Positions 1 through 8,882 of a stretch of 41,300 nt of DNA are shown here, in pieces. The notes under the pieces were generated by a model that did no database searches, was not told the origin of the DNA, and saw only the letters and a list, made by a program, of their open reading frames with translations. The stretch spans positions 1 through 41,300 of the forward strand of contig PXRJ01000036.1 in NCBI GenBank assembly GCA_003021705.1, given 5' to 3'. How positions within the stretch are numbered: position 1 is the stretch's first letter; each line of letters begins with the position of its first letter. This DNA comes from Halobacteriales archaeon QS_3_64_16 (lineage in GTDB: Archaea > Halobacteriota > Halobacteria > Halobacteriales > Halococcaceae). Made by a program: the position numbers and the translations under genes.

Positions 1-184
1 GTGTTCCTTTCCGGTAGAGGGACTCCCGTTTTCGTTCGATAGCGCCGCATTCGCTCGTGCGATCGGTAGTATTTCGATAACTCAGTCCGACAACCCGATC
101 GCTCAGCCGGTCGATTCCGGGCGGGTGCGCACGCGGCGAACGGGAAATTGACTTACGTACTCCCTCCGAGGAGCGACCGGACAG

Positions 185-1156
185 ATGACGCTCGTCTCGG
201 CGTTTACCTCCGCGGTACTGCCGATTCTCGCGGTCATGGGACTCGGCTACGCGCTCGGGTCGGCGATCGATCTCGATGTCGACCCGCTGAACACCGTGGC
301 GCTGTATGCCTTCCTGCCGGCATTGATATTCCACAGCCTCGCGACGACCTCGCTGGGCGGCGGGACAGTCCTCAAGCTCTTCGCCGGAGTGGTAGCCTTC
401 GTCTTTCTCATGATGGGTCTCTCGGAGGCCGCCGGGCGGCTGTGGGGCATTACCGAACCCTATCGCAGCGCGCTCGTCCTGGCGAGTGCCTTTCCGAACG
501 CCGGCTTCTATGGCATCCCGCTCGCCGAGTTCGCTTTCGGGGGGATTGGGCGAGCCATCGCAGTGTTGTACATCACCGCCCAGAGTTTCCTAATGTACAC
601 CGTCGGGGTCTACGTCGCCTCCCGGGGTGGTGGTCACGCCGGCATCGGTGCGATACGGGAGATCTTCGAGCTGCCGTTGATCTACGCGATCGCGCTCGCC
701 GTTCTCGTCCGGGGACTCGGCGTCGTCCCACCTCGGGACGGAACGATCATGAGTACCGTCTCGCTCGTCGGCGACGCGTCGATCCCCCTGATGCTCGTGA
801 TCGTCGGCGTTCAACTGGCGGGGCTCGAAGCCGGTGCTCTCTCGCGGGTCACCATTCCGACGGTACTCAAACTCGGCGTCGCGCCGGTCGTCGCGCTGGC
901 TATCGCCGTCGGCCTCGCGTTCGAGAACCCGACGATCGCCCGGATATTCGTGTTGCTCTGTGCGACGCCGGTGGCGCTTATCCCGCTCGCGCTGACGATC
1001 GCCTACAGCGATAGCGACAGCGACCGGGAGGCGAGATCGACCGGGGACATTTCTGCGTCGGAGTATCTGACGACGGCGATCTTCGTGACGACGATCGTCA
1101 GCGTCGTCGTGCTCACCGTGCTGATCGCCGTGCTTCAGTCCGGTACACTCATCTGA
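185..1156 (+). CDS. AEC-family (auxin efflux carrier-like) transporter
   Basis: The 323-residue protein is almost entirely hydrophobic, with about ten membrane segments in two halves around a hydrophilic middle, as in the AEC / bile-acid-sodium-symporter-like fold (PF03547). The N-terminal half has the conserved LPALIFHSL stretch (about residues 44-52) and NAGFYGIPL (about 105-113), close to the family's 'N-x-G-F-x-G-x-P' signature. Known members export or take up small organic acids or amino-acid-like anions. The substrate cannot be read from the sequence. A short Asp/Ser loop (about 275-290) precedes the last helix, and the length is normal for the family. The ATG at 185 puts the first helix right at the N-terminus. 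The gene stands alone ahead of the aldolase gene, with no functional link evident. The family call is firm and the substrate is unknown. Confidence 0.9.
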   Translation: MTLVSAFTSAVLPILAVMGLGYALGSAIDLDVDPLNTVALYAFLPALIFHSLATTSLGGGTVLKLFAGVVAFVFLMMGLSEAAGRLWGITEPYRSALVLASAFPNAGFYGIPLAEFAFGGIGRAIAVLYITAQSFLMYTVGVYVASRGGGHAGIGAIREIFELPLIYAIALAVLVRGLGVVPPRDGTIMSTVSLVGDASIPLMLVIVGVQLAGLEAGALSRVTIPTVLKLGVAPVVALAIAVGLAFENPTIARIFVLLCATPVALIPLALTIAYSDSDSDREARSTGDISASEYLTTAIFVTTIVSVVVLTVLIAVLQSGTLI

Positions 1157-1274
1157 GATTCGCCCGTCGAGCTACCGGCTTCCGGGCCGTCTCGCTTCGG
1201 CGTCGGCGATCGGCGGGCCGTCGCCACCCCGACCGGCAAACTATTATGCTCCGTGACTCCGGAGGGCCGAACGT

Positions 1275-2057
1275 ATGTTCCCGATTGACGACTCCCCGAT
1301 CACCCGGGACGGAAAGACCCTCGTGCTCGCGTACGACCACGGCCTCGAACACGGGCCGAGCGATTTCGACCCGGTACCGGCGACGACCGACCCGGAGGTC
1401 GTCTTCGACATCGCGACCCACGACGCCGTGAGCGCGATCGCCGTCCAGAAAGGTATCGCCGAGGCCTACTACCCCTCCTACGCCGAGGACGTTTCGCTGC
1501 TCGCGAAGCTTAATGGCACGTCGAATCTCTGGATGGGCGAGCCGGATAGCCCACAGAACTGCTCGGTCGAGTACGCTCGGGAGATCGGCGCGGACGCGGT
1601 GGGCTATACGGTCTACTCGGGCTCGAACCACGAAGTCGAGATGTACGAGGAGTTCAGGGAGGTCCAAGAGAACGCCCGCGCGAACGATCTGCCCGTCGTA
1701 ATGTGGTCCTACCCCCGTGGGCAGGGACTGAAGAACGACACGAGCGCGAGCACGATCGCCTATGCCGCCCGGATCGCCCTCGAGATCGGCGCGGACGTCG
1801 CCAAAGTGAAATATCCCGGCGACCTCGACGCGATGGAAGAAGTGGTGCAGGCAGCCGGCAAGACCAACGTTATCATGAGCGGTGGGTCGAAGACCTCCGA
1901 CGAGCAGTTCCTGAAGAGTGTCAAGGCAGTCATGGACGCCGGCGGGACGGGACTAGCGGTGGGCCGGAACGTCTGGCAGCGCGAGAACCCCGGGGAACTG
2001 CTCGACGCCCTTGAAGGCGTGATCTACGAGGGCAAGAGCGTCGACGCCGTTGTCTGA
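1275..2057 (+). CDS. Archaeal class I fructose-bisphosphate aldolase / DhnA-family aldolase
   Basis: A 260-residue TIM-barrel aldolase of the archaeal DhnA type. Visible motifs are LAYDHGLEHGP (about 18-28), the Schiff-base strand GADVAKVKYPGD (172-183, with Lys177 and Lys179) and the phosphate-binding MSGGSKTS near 201-208. Family members either cleave and form fructose-1,6-bisphosphate, or act as 2-amino-3,7-dideoxy-D-threo-hept-6-ulosonate synthase in archaeal aromatic amino acid synthesis, and sequence alone separates them poorly. The next gene, a fructose-bisphosphatase, favours gluconeogenesis but does not prove it. A GGAGG lies 9-10 nt before the ATG (1260-1264), and an AT-rich TATA-like ACTATTATG sits at about 1238-1246, so the start is well supported. 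Cytoplasmic. Confidence 0.9.
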   Translation: MFPIDDSPITRDGKTLVLAYDHGLEHGPSDFDPVPATTDPEVVFDIATHDAVSAIAVQKGIAEAYYPSYAEDVSLLAKLNGTSNLWMGEPDSPQNCSVEYAREIGADAVGYTVYSGSNHEVEMYEEFREVQENARANDLPVVMWSYPRGQGLKNDTSASTIAYAARIALEIGADVAKVKYPGDLDAMEEVVQAAGKTNVIMSGGSKTSDEQFLKSVKAVMDAGGTGLAVGRNVWQRENPGELLDALEGVIYEGKSVDAVV

Positions 2058-2156
2058 GACGAACTTAGCGCGCAGCCCGGTAGTCGACGATCTTTCGACA
2101 CTCCATACCCTGTCCATTGGGCTCGAACCGATGGTCGACGAGGATCGAGACGCCTG

Positions 2157-2166
2157 TTTTTATACC
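2157..2166 (+). promoter_or_regulatory. TATA box of the fructose-bisphosphatase gene
   Basis: TTTTTATACC lies 29-38 nt before the ATG at 2195. Archaeal TATA boxes sit about 25-30 nt before the start of transcription, so the message would begin only a few bases before the ATG (leaderless or nearly so). This favours the ATG at 2195 over the upstream in-frame ATG at 2117, which would lie before the promoter. Confidence 0.6.
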
Positions 2167-2194
2167 TCTCGCTGGCGCTTATCGGACCGACTGT

Positions 2195-3100
2195 ATGTCC
2201 AGTGCCACTAACGCTATCGACGCGTGTATCGAGACAGTTGCCCGCAGTGCGCCGGAGATCCGATCCGGGCTGCCGGGTCGGCGCGAGAAAAGCGAGGCGG
2301 AGAATCCGAGCGGCGAGGAGCAGTTGGCGGCGGACATCTACGCCGACGAACTCCTCGCCGAACGCTTGCTCGCAATCTCGGGTGTCGCGACCTACGCCAG
2401 CGAGGAACGTGAAGACGTCCTCGAGGCCGAGGCGGTCGACGCCGGAACGGACGACAGCGCGGCGGAAACCGGTGAAACCGGTAACGGCGTGCACGTCGCC
2501 GTCGACCCATTGGATGGCTCCTCGAACCTCGAGTCGAACAACGCGATGGGGACGATCCTCGCGGTCTACGACGCATCCCTCCCAGCGAGCGGCCAGGACC
2601 TCCTCGCGGCGGCCTATGTACTATTCGGCCCGATCACGACGATGGTGGTCGCCCGCGATAGAGAGGTCACCGAGTACATCGTCCGCGAGGAGGGCTACGA
2701 GGTCCTACAGAAAGACCTCCGTCTGCCCGACGAGCCGGTGGTCTATGGGTTCGGCGGGCGCGTGCCCGACTGGCCAGCCGATTTCACCGAGTACGTCGAG
2801 GGAATCGAAGCCGAGGAACTCAAACTCCGCTACGGCGGGGCGATGATCGGCGACGTCAACCAGGTGCTGACCTATGGCGGGATCTTCGGCTACCCGGGAC
2901 TGCAGTCCGCTCCCGAGGGGAAACTACGCCTGCAGTTCGAGGGGAACCCGATCGCCTACATCGTCGAGAGCGCCGGCGGTAGTTCCTCGGACGGCAAGGG
3001 GTCGCTGCTCGCGGTCGAACCCGAGGACTTGCATCAGCGCGTGCCGGTTCACGTCGGTAGCGCCGCGTTGATCGATCGACTCGAAGCGGCCTTGGCCTGA
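2195..3100 (+). CDS. fbp: Class 1 fructose-1,6-bisphosphatase
   Basis: This 301-residue enzyme hydrolyses fructose-1,6-bisphosphate to fructose-6-phosphate, the committed step of gluconeogenesis, in the cytoplasm. It belongs to the metal-dependent FBPase/inositol monophosphatase superfamily. The key motif DPLDGSSN (104-111) supplies the Mg2+ ligands, the upstream YASEERE segment (about 67-73) the acidic residues, and a C-terminal segment with [16 protein letters not shown] closes the active site, as in class I FBPases. A slightly longer in-frame start exists at 2117, but those 26 residues are not FBPase-like and precede the TATA box. The gene is 137 bp behind the class I aldolase on the same strand. 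The aldolase and phosphatase catalyse consecutive steps from triose phosphates to fructose-6-phosphate. Confidence 0.92.
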   Translation: MSSATNAIDACIETVARSAPEIRSGLPGRREKSEAENPSGEEQLAADIYADELLAERLLAISGVATYASEEREDVLEAEAVDAGTDDSAAETGETGNGVHVAVDPLDGSSNLESNNAMGTILAVYDASLPASGQDLLAAAYVLFGPITTMVVARDREVTEYIVREEGYEVLQKDLRLPDEPVVYGFGGRVPDWPADFTEYVEGIEAEELKLRYGGAMIGDVNQVLTYGGIFGYPGLQSAPEGKLRLQFEGNPIAYIVESAGGSSSDGKGSLLAVEPEDLHQRVPVHVGSAALIDRLEAALA

Positions 3101-3181
3101 ACCGCTGACTTCGCAATCGAGGATCGAGCGTTCGAACCGTGGGATCGACGGAGCGAAGCCGGTGGCACTCGGACGGAGGGT

Positions 3182-3310
3182 ATGAGCGATCGAGGACCAC
3201 AACCCTGGGGCCCGTGGGTGTTGGCGCTCGGGACCCTTCTGGTCGGTGTTCTCGCCGTCACGATCGAGGGCATCCGGGTTCTTCGGCGTCGGTTCGCCCG
3301 AGAGAACTGA
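3182..3310 (+). CDS. Small single-span membrane protein (42 residues)
   Basis: The ATG at 3182 opens a 42-codon frame ending TGA at 3310. It reads MSDRGPQPWGPWVLALG, then a single hydrophobic span (about residues 11-29, rich in Leu/Val), then a strongly basic tail (IRVLRRRFARE). The positive-inside pattern predicts the C-terminus in the cytoplasm. I recognise no family. Support comes from the coherent amphipathic layout, position in a same-strand gene row between the FBPase and carboxylase genes, and codons ending mainly in C/G. It could be a chance frame. Comparison with related genomes would settle it. Confidence 0.55.
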   Translation: MSDRGPQPWGPWVLALGTLLVGVLAVTIEGIRVLRRRFAREN

Positions 3311-3415
3311 GTGGATCGATATCCGGGAACCGACTGCCGGGAACGAAGGGAAGAGGCGAGCGACGAGGCCCTGGGAAGGGAAAACCCCTTTTGAGCGCTC
3401 GATGCAGTTGGGCGT

Positions 3416-5182
3416 ATGCGAGTTCACATCGGGGAGGACGCGAACGAAGAGGAAGCGAGCGCGATCGCGAGCGCGATCGCCGAGCACCTCGGCGAGGGAA
3501 TCGAGGTCTACGACGGCAACGCGGTCCTCGCGACCGGCCAGCCGCCCGAGGGGAGCGGACAAGCGGAGAGCGACCGCGATCAGGAGGTAGACCCCGAGTA
3601 CGCGCCGACCGACCGCGAGAAACGCCTCCGCGCGGAAATCAGGGACATCGAGGCCGGCGGCCCCGAGAAGTACCGCGAGCGACTCGCCGAGCAGGGCAAG
3701 CTGTTCGTCCGCGACCGGCTCGACTTCTGGTTCGACGGACTCAACTTCGAGGACGGCCGTTTCGCGAACTTCGACGCCTGGCATCCCGACAGTCCCGGCG
3801 TCGAAGGCGAGGACGAGGAAGGAAGCAACCGACTACCGGCTGACGGCCTACTGACCGGCGGGGCCGAGCTGGACAGTCGGTCGGTCCACGTCATGGCCAA
3901 CGATTTCACCGTCAAGGCCGGCAGCATGGCGAAGCGTGGCGTCGAGAAATTCCTCCGGCTTCAGCAGCGCGCACTGGAGAGCGGCCGCCCGGTACTCTAT
4001 CTGATGGACTCTTCGGGGGGTCGGATCGACGAGCAGACGGGGTTTTTCGCCAATCGCGAGGGGATCGGGAAGTACTACTACAACCACTCGATGCTCTCGG
4101 GTCGAGTACCCCAGATCTGTGTCCTCTATGGTCCCTGTATCGCCGGAGCGGCCTACACGCCCGTGTTCGCGGATTTCACCGTGATGGTCGAAGGGATGAG
4201 CGCGATGGCGATCGCTAGCCCTCGGATGGTCCGGATGGTCACCGGCGAGGAGATCGACATGGAGGATCTAGGGGGGCCCCAAGTCCACGCCGAGCACTCC
4301 GGCAGCGCCGATCTCGTGGCGCGCGACGAGGACCACGCCCGTGAACTCGTCTCCCAGCTGATCACCTATCTACCGAACAACGCCGACGAGAAACCACCGA
4401 GAATTGAGGGAGGGCCGCCGAAACAGTCGCCGGTCGGCATCGACGCGGTGATCCCCGAGCGACCGAACAAGGGCTACGACATGCACGCGATCCTCGATCG
4501 GGTCGCCGATCAGGGGAGCGTCTTCGAACTCGGCGCGGACTATGGGGGAGAGATCATCACCGCTTTCTGCCGGGTCGACGGCCGGCCGGTGGGCGTGGTC
4601 GCGAACCAGCCGGCGACTCGCGCGGGCGCGATCTTCCCCGACGCCGCCGAGAAGGCCGCGAGTTTCGTCTGGACGTGTGATGCCTACAACATTCCCTTGC
4701 TCTACCTCTGTGATACGCCGGGGTTCATGGCCGGCTCGGGCGTCGAGCGCGAGGGTATTCTAGAGCAGGGCAAGAAGATGATCTATGCGACCTCGGAAGC
4801 TACCGTTCCGAAACAGTGCGTAGTCGTCAGGAAAGCCTACGGTGCAGGGATCTACGCGATGAGCGGGCCGGCCTACGGTCCCGAGTCGACGATTGCTCTT
4901 CCCTCGGGAGAGATCGGCATCATGGGCCCGGAAGCGGCGATCAACGCGGTCTATGCCAACAAACTCGAGGCAATCGATGATCCTGAGGAGCGCGCCGCCC
5001 GCGAGCAGGAGCTACGCGAGGAGTACCGGCAGGATATCGACGCCCACCGGATGGCAAGCGAGGTGGTGATCGACGAGATCGTCCCGCCGAGCGAGCTGCG
5101 CGAGGAGCTGATCGCTCGCTACGACTTCTACGAGGGCGTCGAGAAACAACGTCCCGAGAAGAAACACGGGACTGTCCTATGA
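3416..5182 (+). CDS. Acyl-CoA (propionyl-CoA type) carboxylase beta subunit, carboxyltransferase, with N-terminal extension
   Basis: This 588-residue biotin-dependent carboxyltransferase transfers CO2 from carboxybiotin to an acyl-CoA, typically propionyl- or acetyl-CoA. The N-terminal crotonase-like half (about 95-345) holds MDSSGGRIDEQTGFF and YGPCIAGAAYTPVFADF, forming the acyl-CoA oxyanion hole. The C-terminal half (about 350-575) holds CDTPGFMAGSGVEREGI and the GAGIYAMSGPAYGP/GEIGIMGPEAAINAVY segments that bind biotin. Most beta subunits are about 510-530 residues. Here about 65 extra N-terminal residues (VHIGEDANEEEASAIASAIAEHL, then a Gly/Asp/Glu-rich linker) precede the usual start. 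That segment looks like the small PccX / 'acc operon' protein of haloarchaeal propionyl-CoA carboxylases, suggesting a fusion. No biotin carboxylase/BCCP gene is adjacent. It ends 5 bp from the convergent helicase gene. Confidence 0.93.
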   Translation: MRVHIGEDANEEEASAIASAIAEHLGEGIEVYDGNAVLATGQPPEGSGQAESDRDQEVDPEYAPTDREKRLRAEIRDIEAGGPEKYRERLAEQGKLFVRDRLDFWFDGLNFEDGRFANFDAWHPDSPGVEGEDEEGSNRLPADGLLTGGAELDSRSVHVMANDFTVKAGSMAKRGVEKFLRLQQRALESGRPVLYLMDSSGGRIDEQTGFFANREGIGKYYYNHSMLSGRVPQICVLYGPCIAGAAYTPVFADFTVMVEGMSAMAIASPRMVRMVTGEEIDMEDLGGPQVHAEHSGSADLVARDEDHARELVSQLITYLPNNADEKPPRIEGGPPKQSPVGIDAVIPERPNKGYDMHAILDRVADQGSVFELGADYGGEIITAFCRVDGRPVGVVANQPATRAGAIFPDAAEKAASFVWTCDAYNIPLLYLCDTPGFMAGSGVEREGILEQGKKMIYATSEATVPKQCVVVRKAYGAGIYAMSGPAYGPESTIALPSGEIGIMGPEAAINAVYANKLEAIDDPEERAAREQELREEYRQDIDAHRMASEVVIDEIVPPSELREELIARYDFYEGVEKQRPEKKHGTVL

Positions 5183-5187
5183 ACTGA

Positions 5188-8100
5188 TCAATAGATCCCT
5201 TCAAGTAGCAATTCAACCGACGTGTCGGGGGTTAGCTCGATGTGCTCTGGGTATTCGTCGTCATCCCTATCGACGAACTCGGAGATTCGGTACGCGTTGC
5301 CTTCGCTTAGTACCGAGGGAAGGTTACCTTTCCAGGCGATAAACTCTATCTCGTAACTCTGGCATTCGAGCGTCCCTCTGTGCTTGTCGCCGCGGTCGTG
5401 GAGGTCAGTTAGCACGCCTTCGATTGCGTCCGCACTCTCTATAGATCGGATCGTTTCGAAATGGGAGTCGATCGACTCGACGAACGGGGATACATGCTCG
5501 TCGCGAGCAATAACGTGTAGTTCCCTTTCGGTTCGGGTGAGCGCGACGTAGCACAACCGGCGCTCCTCGGCGAATTCATCGGTAGTCGAATCGACCGCCG
5601 GCTTGATGAGAGGATTGACCGAGTTATCGGGCGGGAGTCCTCCGTGCCCTCCATCAGTTGCGTTCACCAGGACGACGAACTCAGCCTCCGTTCCCTTAGC
5701 AGAATGAATTGACTGAACCGTCACTCCGGTGTCTTCACCGTTACGAGTATATGGAATTTCAGCTCCTTCGAGCTTCTCTGCTACCGTGTTCATTAGTTCA
5801 CTACCCTCGTCGTTTCGAGAAAGGATCATCACGTTCTCCGGATCCCCCTCCTCCAGGTGTTCTTCTACGAGTTGGATCGTATAGTCCGGTACACGCGGGC
5901 GGTAAAGACCACCGAGCCGGTGTAACACCGGCGGACAGGAGCGATCTTTCCAGGGACGTACTATCTTCCCCTTTTCCTCCGCTGCAGGTCGGCTCATAAG
6001 CTCCGTACCGGCCTCAACTACTTCCGGAGGGCACCGGTAATTGAGCGTCAGTTGTGTATACTCGGTTGGGCCGAAGCGCTTCTCGAAGTTCCTAAATATC
6101 GATGGATCGGAACCACGGAATCCGTAGATGCTCTGCCAGTCGTCGCCAACGACGAACAGTCGTGTATCACCGACACACAGCGATTCGATGAGTCGCACTG
6201 CCGACTCACTGATGTCCTGATATTCGTCCACAAGGAGGTGCTGGTACTCGTCTTCGAACGCTTCTTGATTCTGCTCGACGATCGTAGTAGCGGAATTCAG
6301 TATCCGCTTATAGTCGATCGGGATATCATCTTGCTCAGCCCGTGTAAGGTATGCCGACAGGAGCGACGTCGCTGCCATGCCGAAGTGATACTGTACCCGC
6401 TTCGACTCAGAGAGATCGGCACGGATATCGGAGGGTGACCGATCGAAGTTTCGGGCTCTTTCGAGGAATTCGAGGTAGCGTTTTTTCGGCGGATGATGTG
6501 AATTGTTATCGTGCTTGCGAGCTGCCGCGAGGAATAGTTGATGATGGCGCTCGAACTCGCTGTATTCAGCAGGATATTGTTCAGCCTCGTCTCCGGAGAG
6601 AAATGAGCTAACGAGAGCCGATCTGTTCTCCTCTTGATCCCAATCCTCCCAGTTGATCGGATGTACTCGGCTCCTGTCTATGATACTTCGAGCGAGGGAG
6701 TGGAACGTGCTAATTTCGAGATCTGACTCGCTCACCTCAGTGAGGGTACTAGCGATGCGAGATTTCATCTCTTGGCTAGCATCCGTAGTGAGGGTTACAG
6801 CTCTGATGTTCTCAACACTGGTTCCCTGTCGGTAGAGATAGGCGAATCGATAGGTTAGTGTCAGCGTTTTTCCTGTACCAGCGGATGCGTCTACCTGATT
6901 GGAGCGATCGTTCGCTACGATAGCTCGCTGTTGTTCGTCGTTCAATGGACCATGTTCCGTCTCGAAGAGTCCAGTGTACTTCTTGCGTTGGCGGGCGATG
7001 AACGCTTCATTGTACGAGTCAATCTCTTCCACCACATCGTCGAATTGAGTTCGTTGATTCGAGAGCCACTCCTCGTCGGCTTCCGGAAGGAGACCAGGTT
7101 GTAGCGACACGATCATCTCGTTTAGCCGGCGTTGTACCCTTCCGATCGTCTCCCGCAGGTGCTTTTCGTCCTCGTGAATCATATAGCGATCACCGTCTGC
7201 GTAGAGAGCATATCGATGCTCGAACGCTCGGATGTGAGGGGATACATTTTCCTTCAATCCCAGGAATCGCTGAATCTGGTCGACGTACTCGACCGCTTTT
7301 CGACACTGCTGATGAACGGATGCGAGACGGCGAAACTCCGCGCCGGTGATATATTCGCTGTTTATTTTGTTCTCTCGAAAGATTGTGATGTCTTCCAGTG
7401 CAGCGTCCGCTATAGTGCGGTGGTGTTCGAGGTCACGATCGGGCTGTTTTCGTTCGGATCGCACCCGGGTCAGCTGCTTGAGAGTCGCTCCATAGGATCG
7501 CTTGAAGTCACGGTGCCACTCTAGATATTGGTTATGGACGTTCTCGCGTTCCTGACGGACCGTCCTCTTCTGGCGGAGATAATCCGAGTCGAGTGCCCAC
7601 ATCAGAAAGTCCTCGAACGGCGGCTCAAACAGGTCGAAGAACCGCTCTATTCCCTGTGCCTCTGCCTTGAGATCCTCGAGACGCCGATAGGAACGATCGG
7701 GAGCGGGATTATCGAGGCTGCCGGAATCGAGAGCAGGAGTCCGCATACGCGTATTGCTAGCGTCTACCTCTGAGATGTACTGATCCCAGAGGTCGGCAGG
7801 TGTGGGCTCAGTTCCGAGGCGCTCGCGGGCACGCTGTCGCCAATCAGCGAACTCGTCCCGACCACCGGTTCGCATGGTCTCGATATGCGGCTGGAACGCC
7901 GATTCAACGTCATCAGCTCGTTCCAGTCGGCGCTTCTCTCCTGGTTCACTATGCAAACAGTGTGGGCAGCTCAATCCTTCTATAATCCTTGTGTCATCAA
8001 TGGGTTCGATATTGTTCCCGAAGTCCTGATCGCCAGTGCCGGATACCGTCGAACCGTTTGGACCTGCATGGAGGACTTCGGTCTCGTCGATGTGCTGTTC

Positions 8101-8484
8101 GGTCAGCTCAACCCCACAGTTCGGACACTCTCGATGGTGAGCTAGTACGCTTCTGTCAGATCGATAGTGAACTATCCATCGACTCCCGTCATGAATTATT
8201 GCCCCTTCCACGAGCGTCCGTTGGGAAAGTATTCCGAGAAATCCCCCAATTTTCCGTGATGCTACTGCGAGACCATCCCAGAATCCATTACTATCCGCCC
8301 GGAGCACGATCGCTGCCACAACGGGAACCCCTATCGAGAAGACCACTATTAGTACGAGAAGTCGGAAGTTGCCTGAAAACGTCTCTATGGTAGCTGAAAC
8401 GGTTACGAACGTTGTGAGGAGGAACCACAACAGCGCAATGATACTTGAAAAGATGACAACTAAGTCGGACCGTCGTATGTTCAC
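5188..8484 (-). CDS. Membrane-anchored UvrD/Rep-type (SF1A) helicase with zinc ribbon
   Basis: A 1098-residue protein read from a GTG at 8484. Two hydrophobic spans (about 8-31 and 41-62) are followed by a four-Cys zinc-ribbon-like region (C120-x2-C123 and C173-x2-C176). A charged, probably helical region covers about 270-500. A complete SF1A motor follows: Walker A ASAGTGKT (533-540), Walker B LVDEYQD (751-757), motif III VGDDWQSIYGFRG (779-791), motif IV TLNYRCP (813-819), motif V VTVQSIHSAKGTE (921-933) and motif VI LCYVALTRTEREL (977-989). All catalytic residues are present, so it should be an active ATPase translocating on nucleic acid. The AT content is visibly higher and codon use looser than in its neighbours, which suggests horizontal acquisition. 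The role is unknown: repair, plasmid/virus defence and RNA-polymerase recycling (HelD-like) are all possible. No nuclease motif was recognised. Confidence 0.88.
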   Translation of the reverse strand: MNIRRSDLVVIFSSIIALLWFLLTTFVTVSATIETFSGNFRLLVLIVVFSIGVPVVAAIVLRADSNGFWDGLAVASRKIGGFLGILSQRTLVEGAIIHDGSRWIVHYRSDRSVLAHHRECPNCGVELTEQHIDETEVLHAGPNGSTVSGTGDQDFGNNIEPIDDTRIIEGLSCPHCLHSEPGEKRRLERADDVESAFQPHIETMRTGGRDEFADWRQRARERLGTEPTPADLWDQYISEVDASNTRMRTPALDSGSLDNPAPDRSYRRLEDLKAEAQGIERFFDLFEPPFEDFLMWALDSDYLRQKRTVRQERENVHNQYLEWHRDFKRSYGATLKQLTRVRSERKQPDRDLEHHRTIADAALEDITIFRENKINSEYITGAEFRRLASVHQQCRKAVEYVDQIQRFLGLKENVSPHIRAFEHRYALYADGDRYMIHEDEKHLRETIGRVQRRLNEMIVSLQPGLLPEADEEWLSNQRTQFDDVVEEIDSYNEAFIARQRKKYTGLFETEHGPLNDEQQRAIVANDRSNQVDASAGTGKTLTLTYRFAYLYRQGTSVENIRAVTLTTDASQEMKSRIASTLTEVSESDLEISTFHSLARSIIDRSRVHPINWEDWDQEENRSALVSSFLSGDEAEQYPAEYSEFERHHQLFLAAARKHDNNSHHPPKKRYLEFLERARNFDRSPSDIRADLSESKRVQYHFGMAATSLLSAYLTRAEQDDIPIDYKRILNSATTIVEQNQEAFEDEYQHLLVDEYQDISESAVRLIESLCVGDTRLFVVGDDWQSIYGFRGSDPSIFRNFEKRFGPTEYTQLTLNYRCPPEVVEAGTELMSRPAAEEKGKIVRPWKDRSCPPVLHRLGGLYRPRVPDYTIQLVEEHLEEGDPENVMILSRNDEGSELMNTVAEKLEGAEIPYTRNGEDTGVTVQSIHSAKGTEAEFVVLVNATDGGHGGLPPDNSVNPLIKPAVDSTTDEFAEERRLCYVALTRTERELHVIARDEHVSPFVESIDSHFETIRSIESADAIEGVLTDLHDRGDKHRGTLECQSYEIEFIAWKGNLPSVLSEGNAYRISEFVDRDDDEYPEHIELTPDTSVELLLEGIY

Positions 8485-8618
8485 ACTCCGTGTCGATCGG
8501 CGCTACTAATTCCGATTATGACGAGAAGCACCCCTCTTGATTTCCCAGTGGTTTCGATAAAACATCAGTTATGAAGGTTTGAGCGGCAGTCGAAATATCG
8601 GTCAAAAGATTGACTGAA

Positions 8619-8882
8619 CTACTCGCGTCGGCGTGCGGCGAGCAGTCCGGCCGCAAGTAGCGCGACGAGTCCAACCAGAAGGCCAAAGCCCGGTCCGGTC
8701 GTCTCGGTCGCCTGTCCGCCACTACCGCCCTGATTGCCCTCGGTCGTCGCCGGTTGGGTGCTCTCAGTCGGCGTCGCGGTTGCGGTGTCGGTGCTCGTCG
8801 TCTCGGCCATGTCGGTCGACTCGTTCGCCGTCCTCGAATCCATGCTCGCGTTCTCGTTCGTCTCGCTCGTCGAAGCGGTCAT
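8619..8882 (-). CDS. C-terminal fragment of split secreted protein: Thr-rich linker plus PGF-CTERM anchor
   Basis: The frame encodes 87 residues: a Ser/Thr/Asn/Glu-rich, probably glycosylated stalk (residues 1-58), then TGPGFG, a hydrophobic helix of about 18 residues and a terminal RRRE. This is the textbook PGF-CTERM tripartite signal that archaeosortase A recognises for lipid anchoring at the haloarchaeal surface. It has no signal peptide of its own, so alone it could not be exported. It overlaps the upstream gene by 4 bp (ATGA), and the related protein at 9782-10792 carries ectodomain and anchor in one frame. Reading it as the detached 3' end of a frameshifted gene is therefore better than calling it an independent gene. 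Confidence 0.6.
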   Translation of the reverse strand: MTASTSETNENASMDSRTANESTDMAETTSTDTATATPTESTQPATTEGNQGGSGGQATETTGPGFGLLVGLVALLAAGLLAARRRE

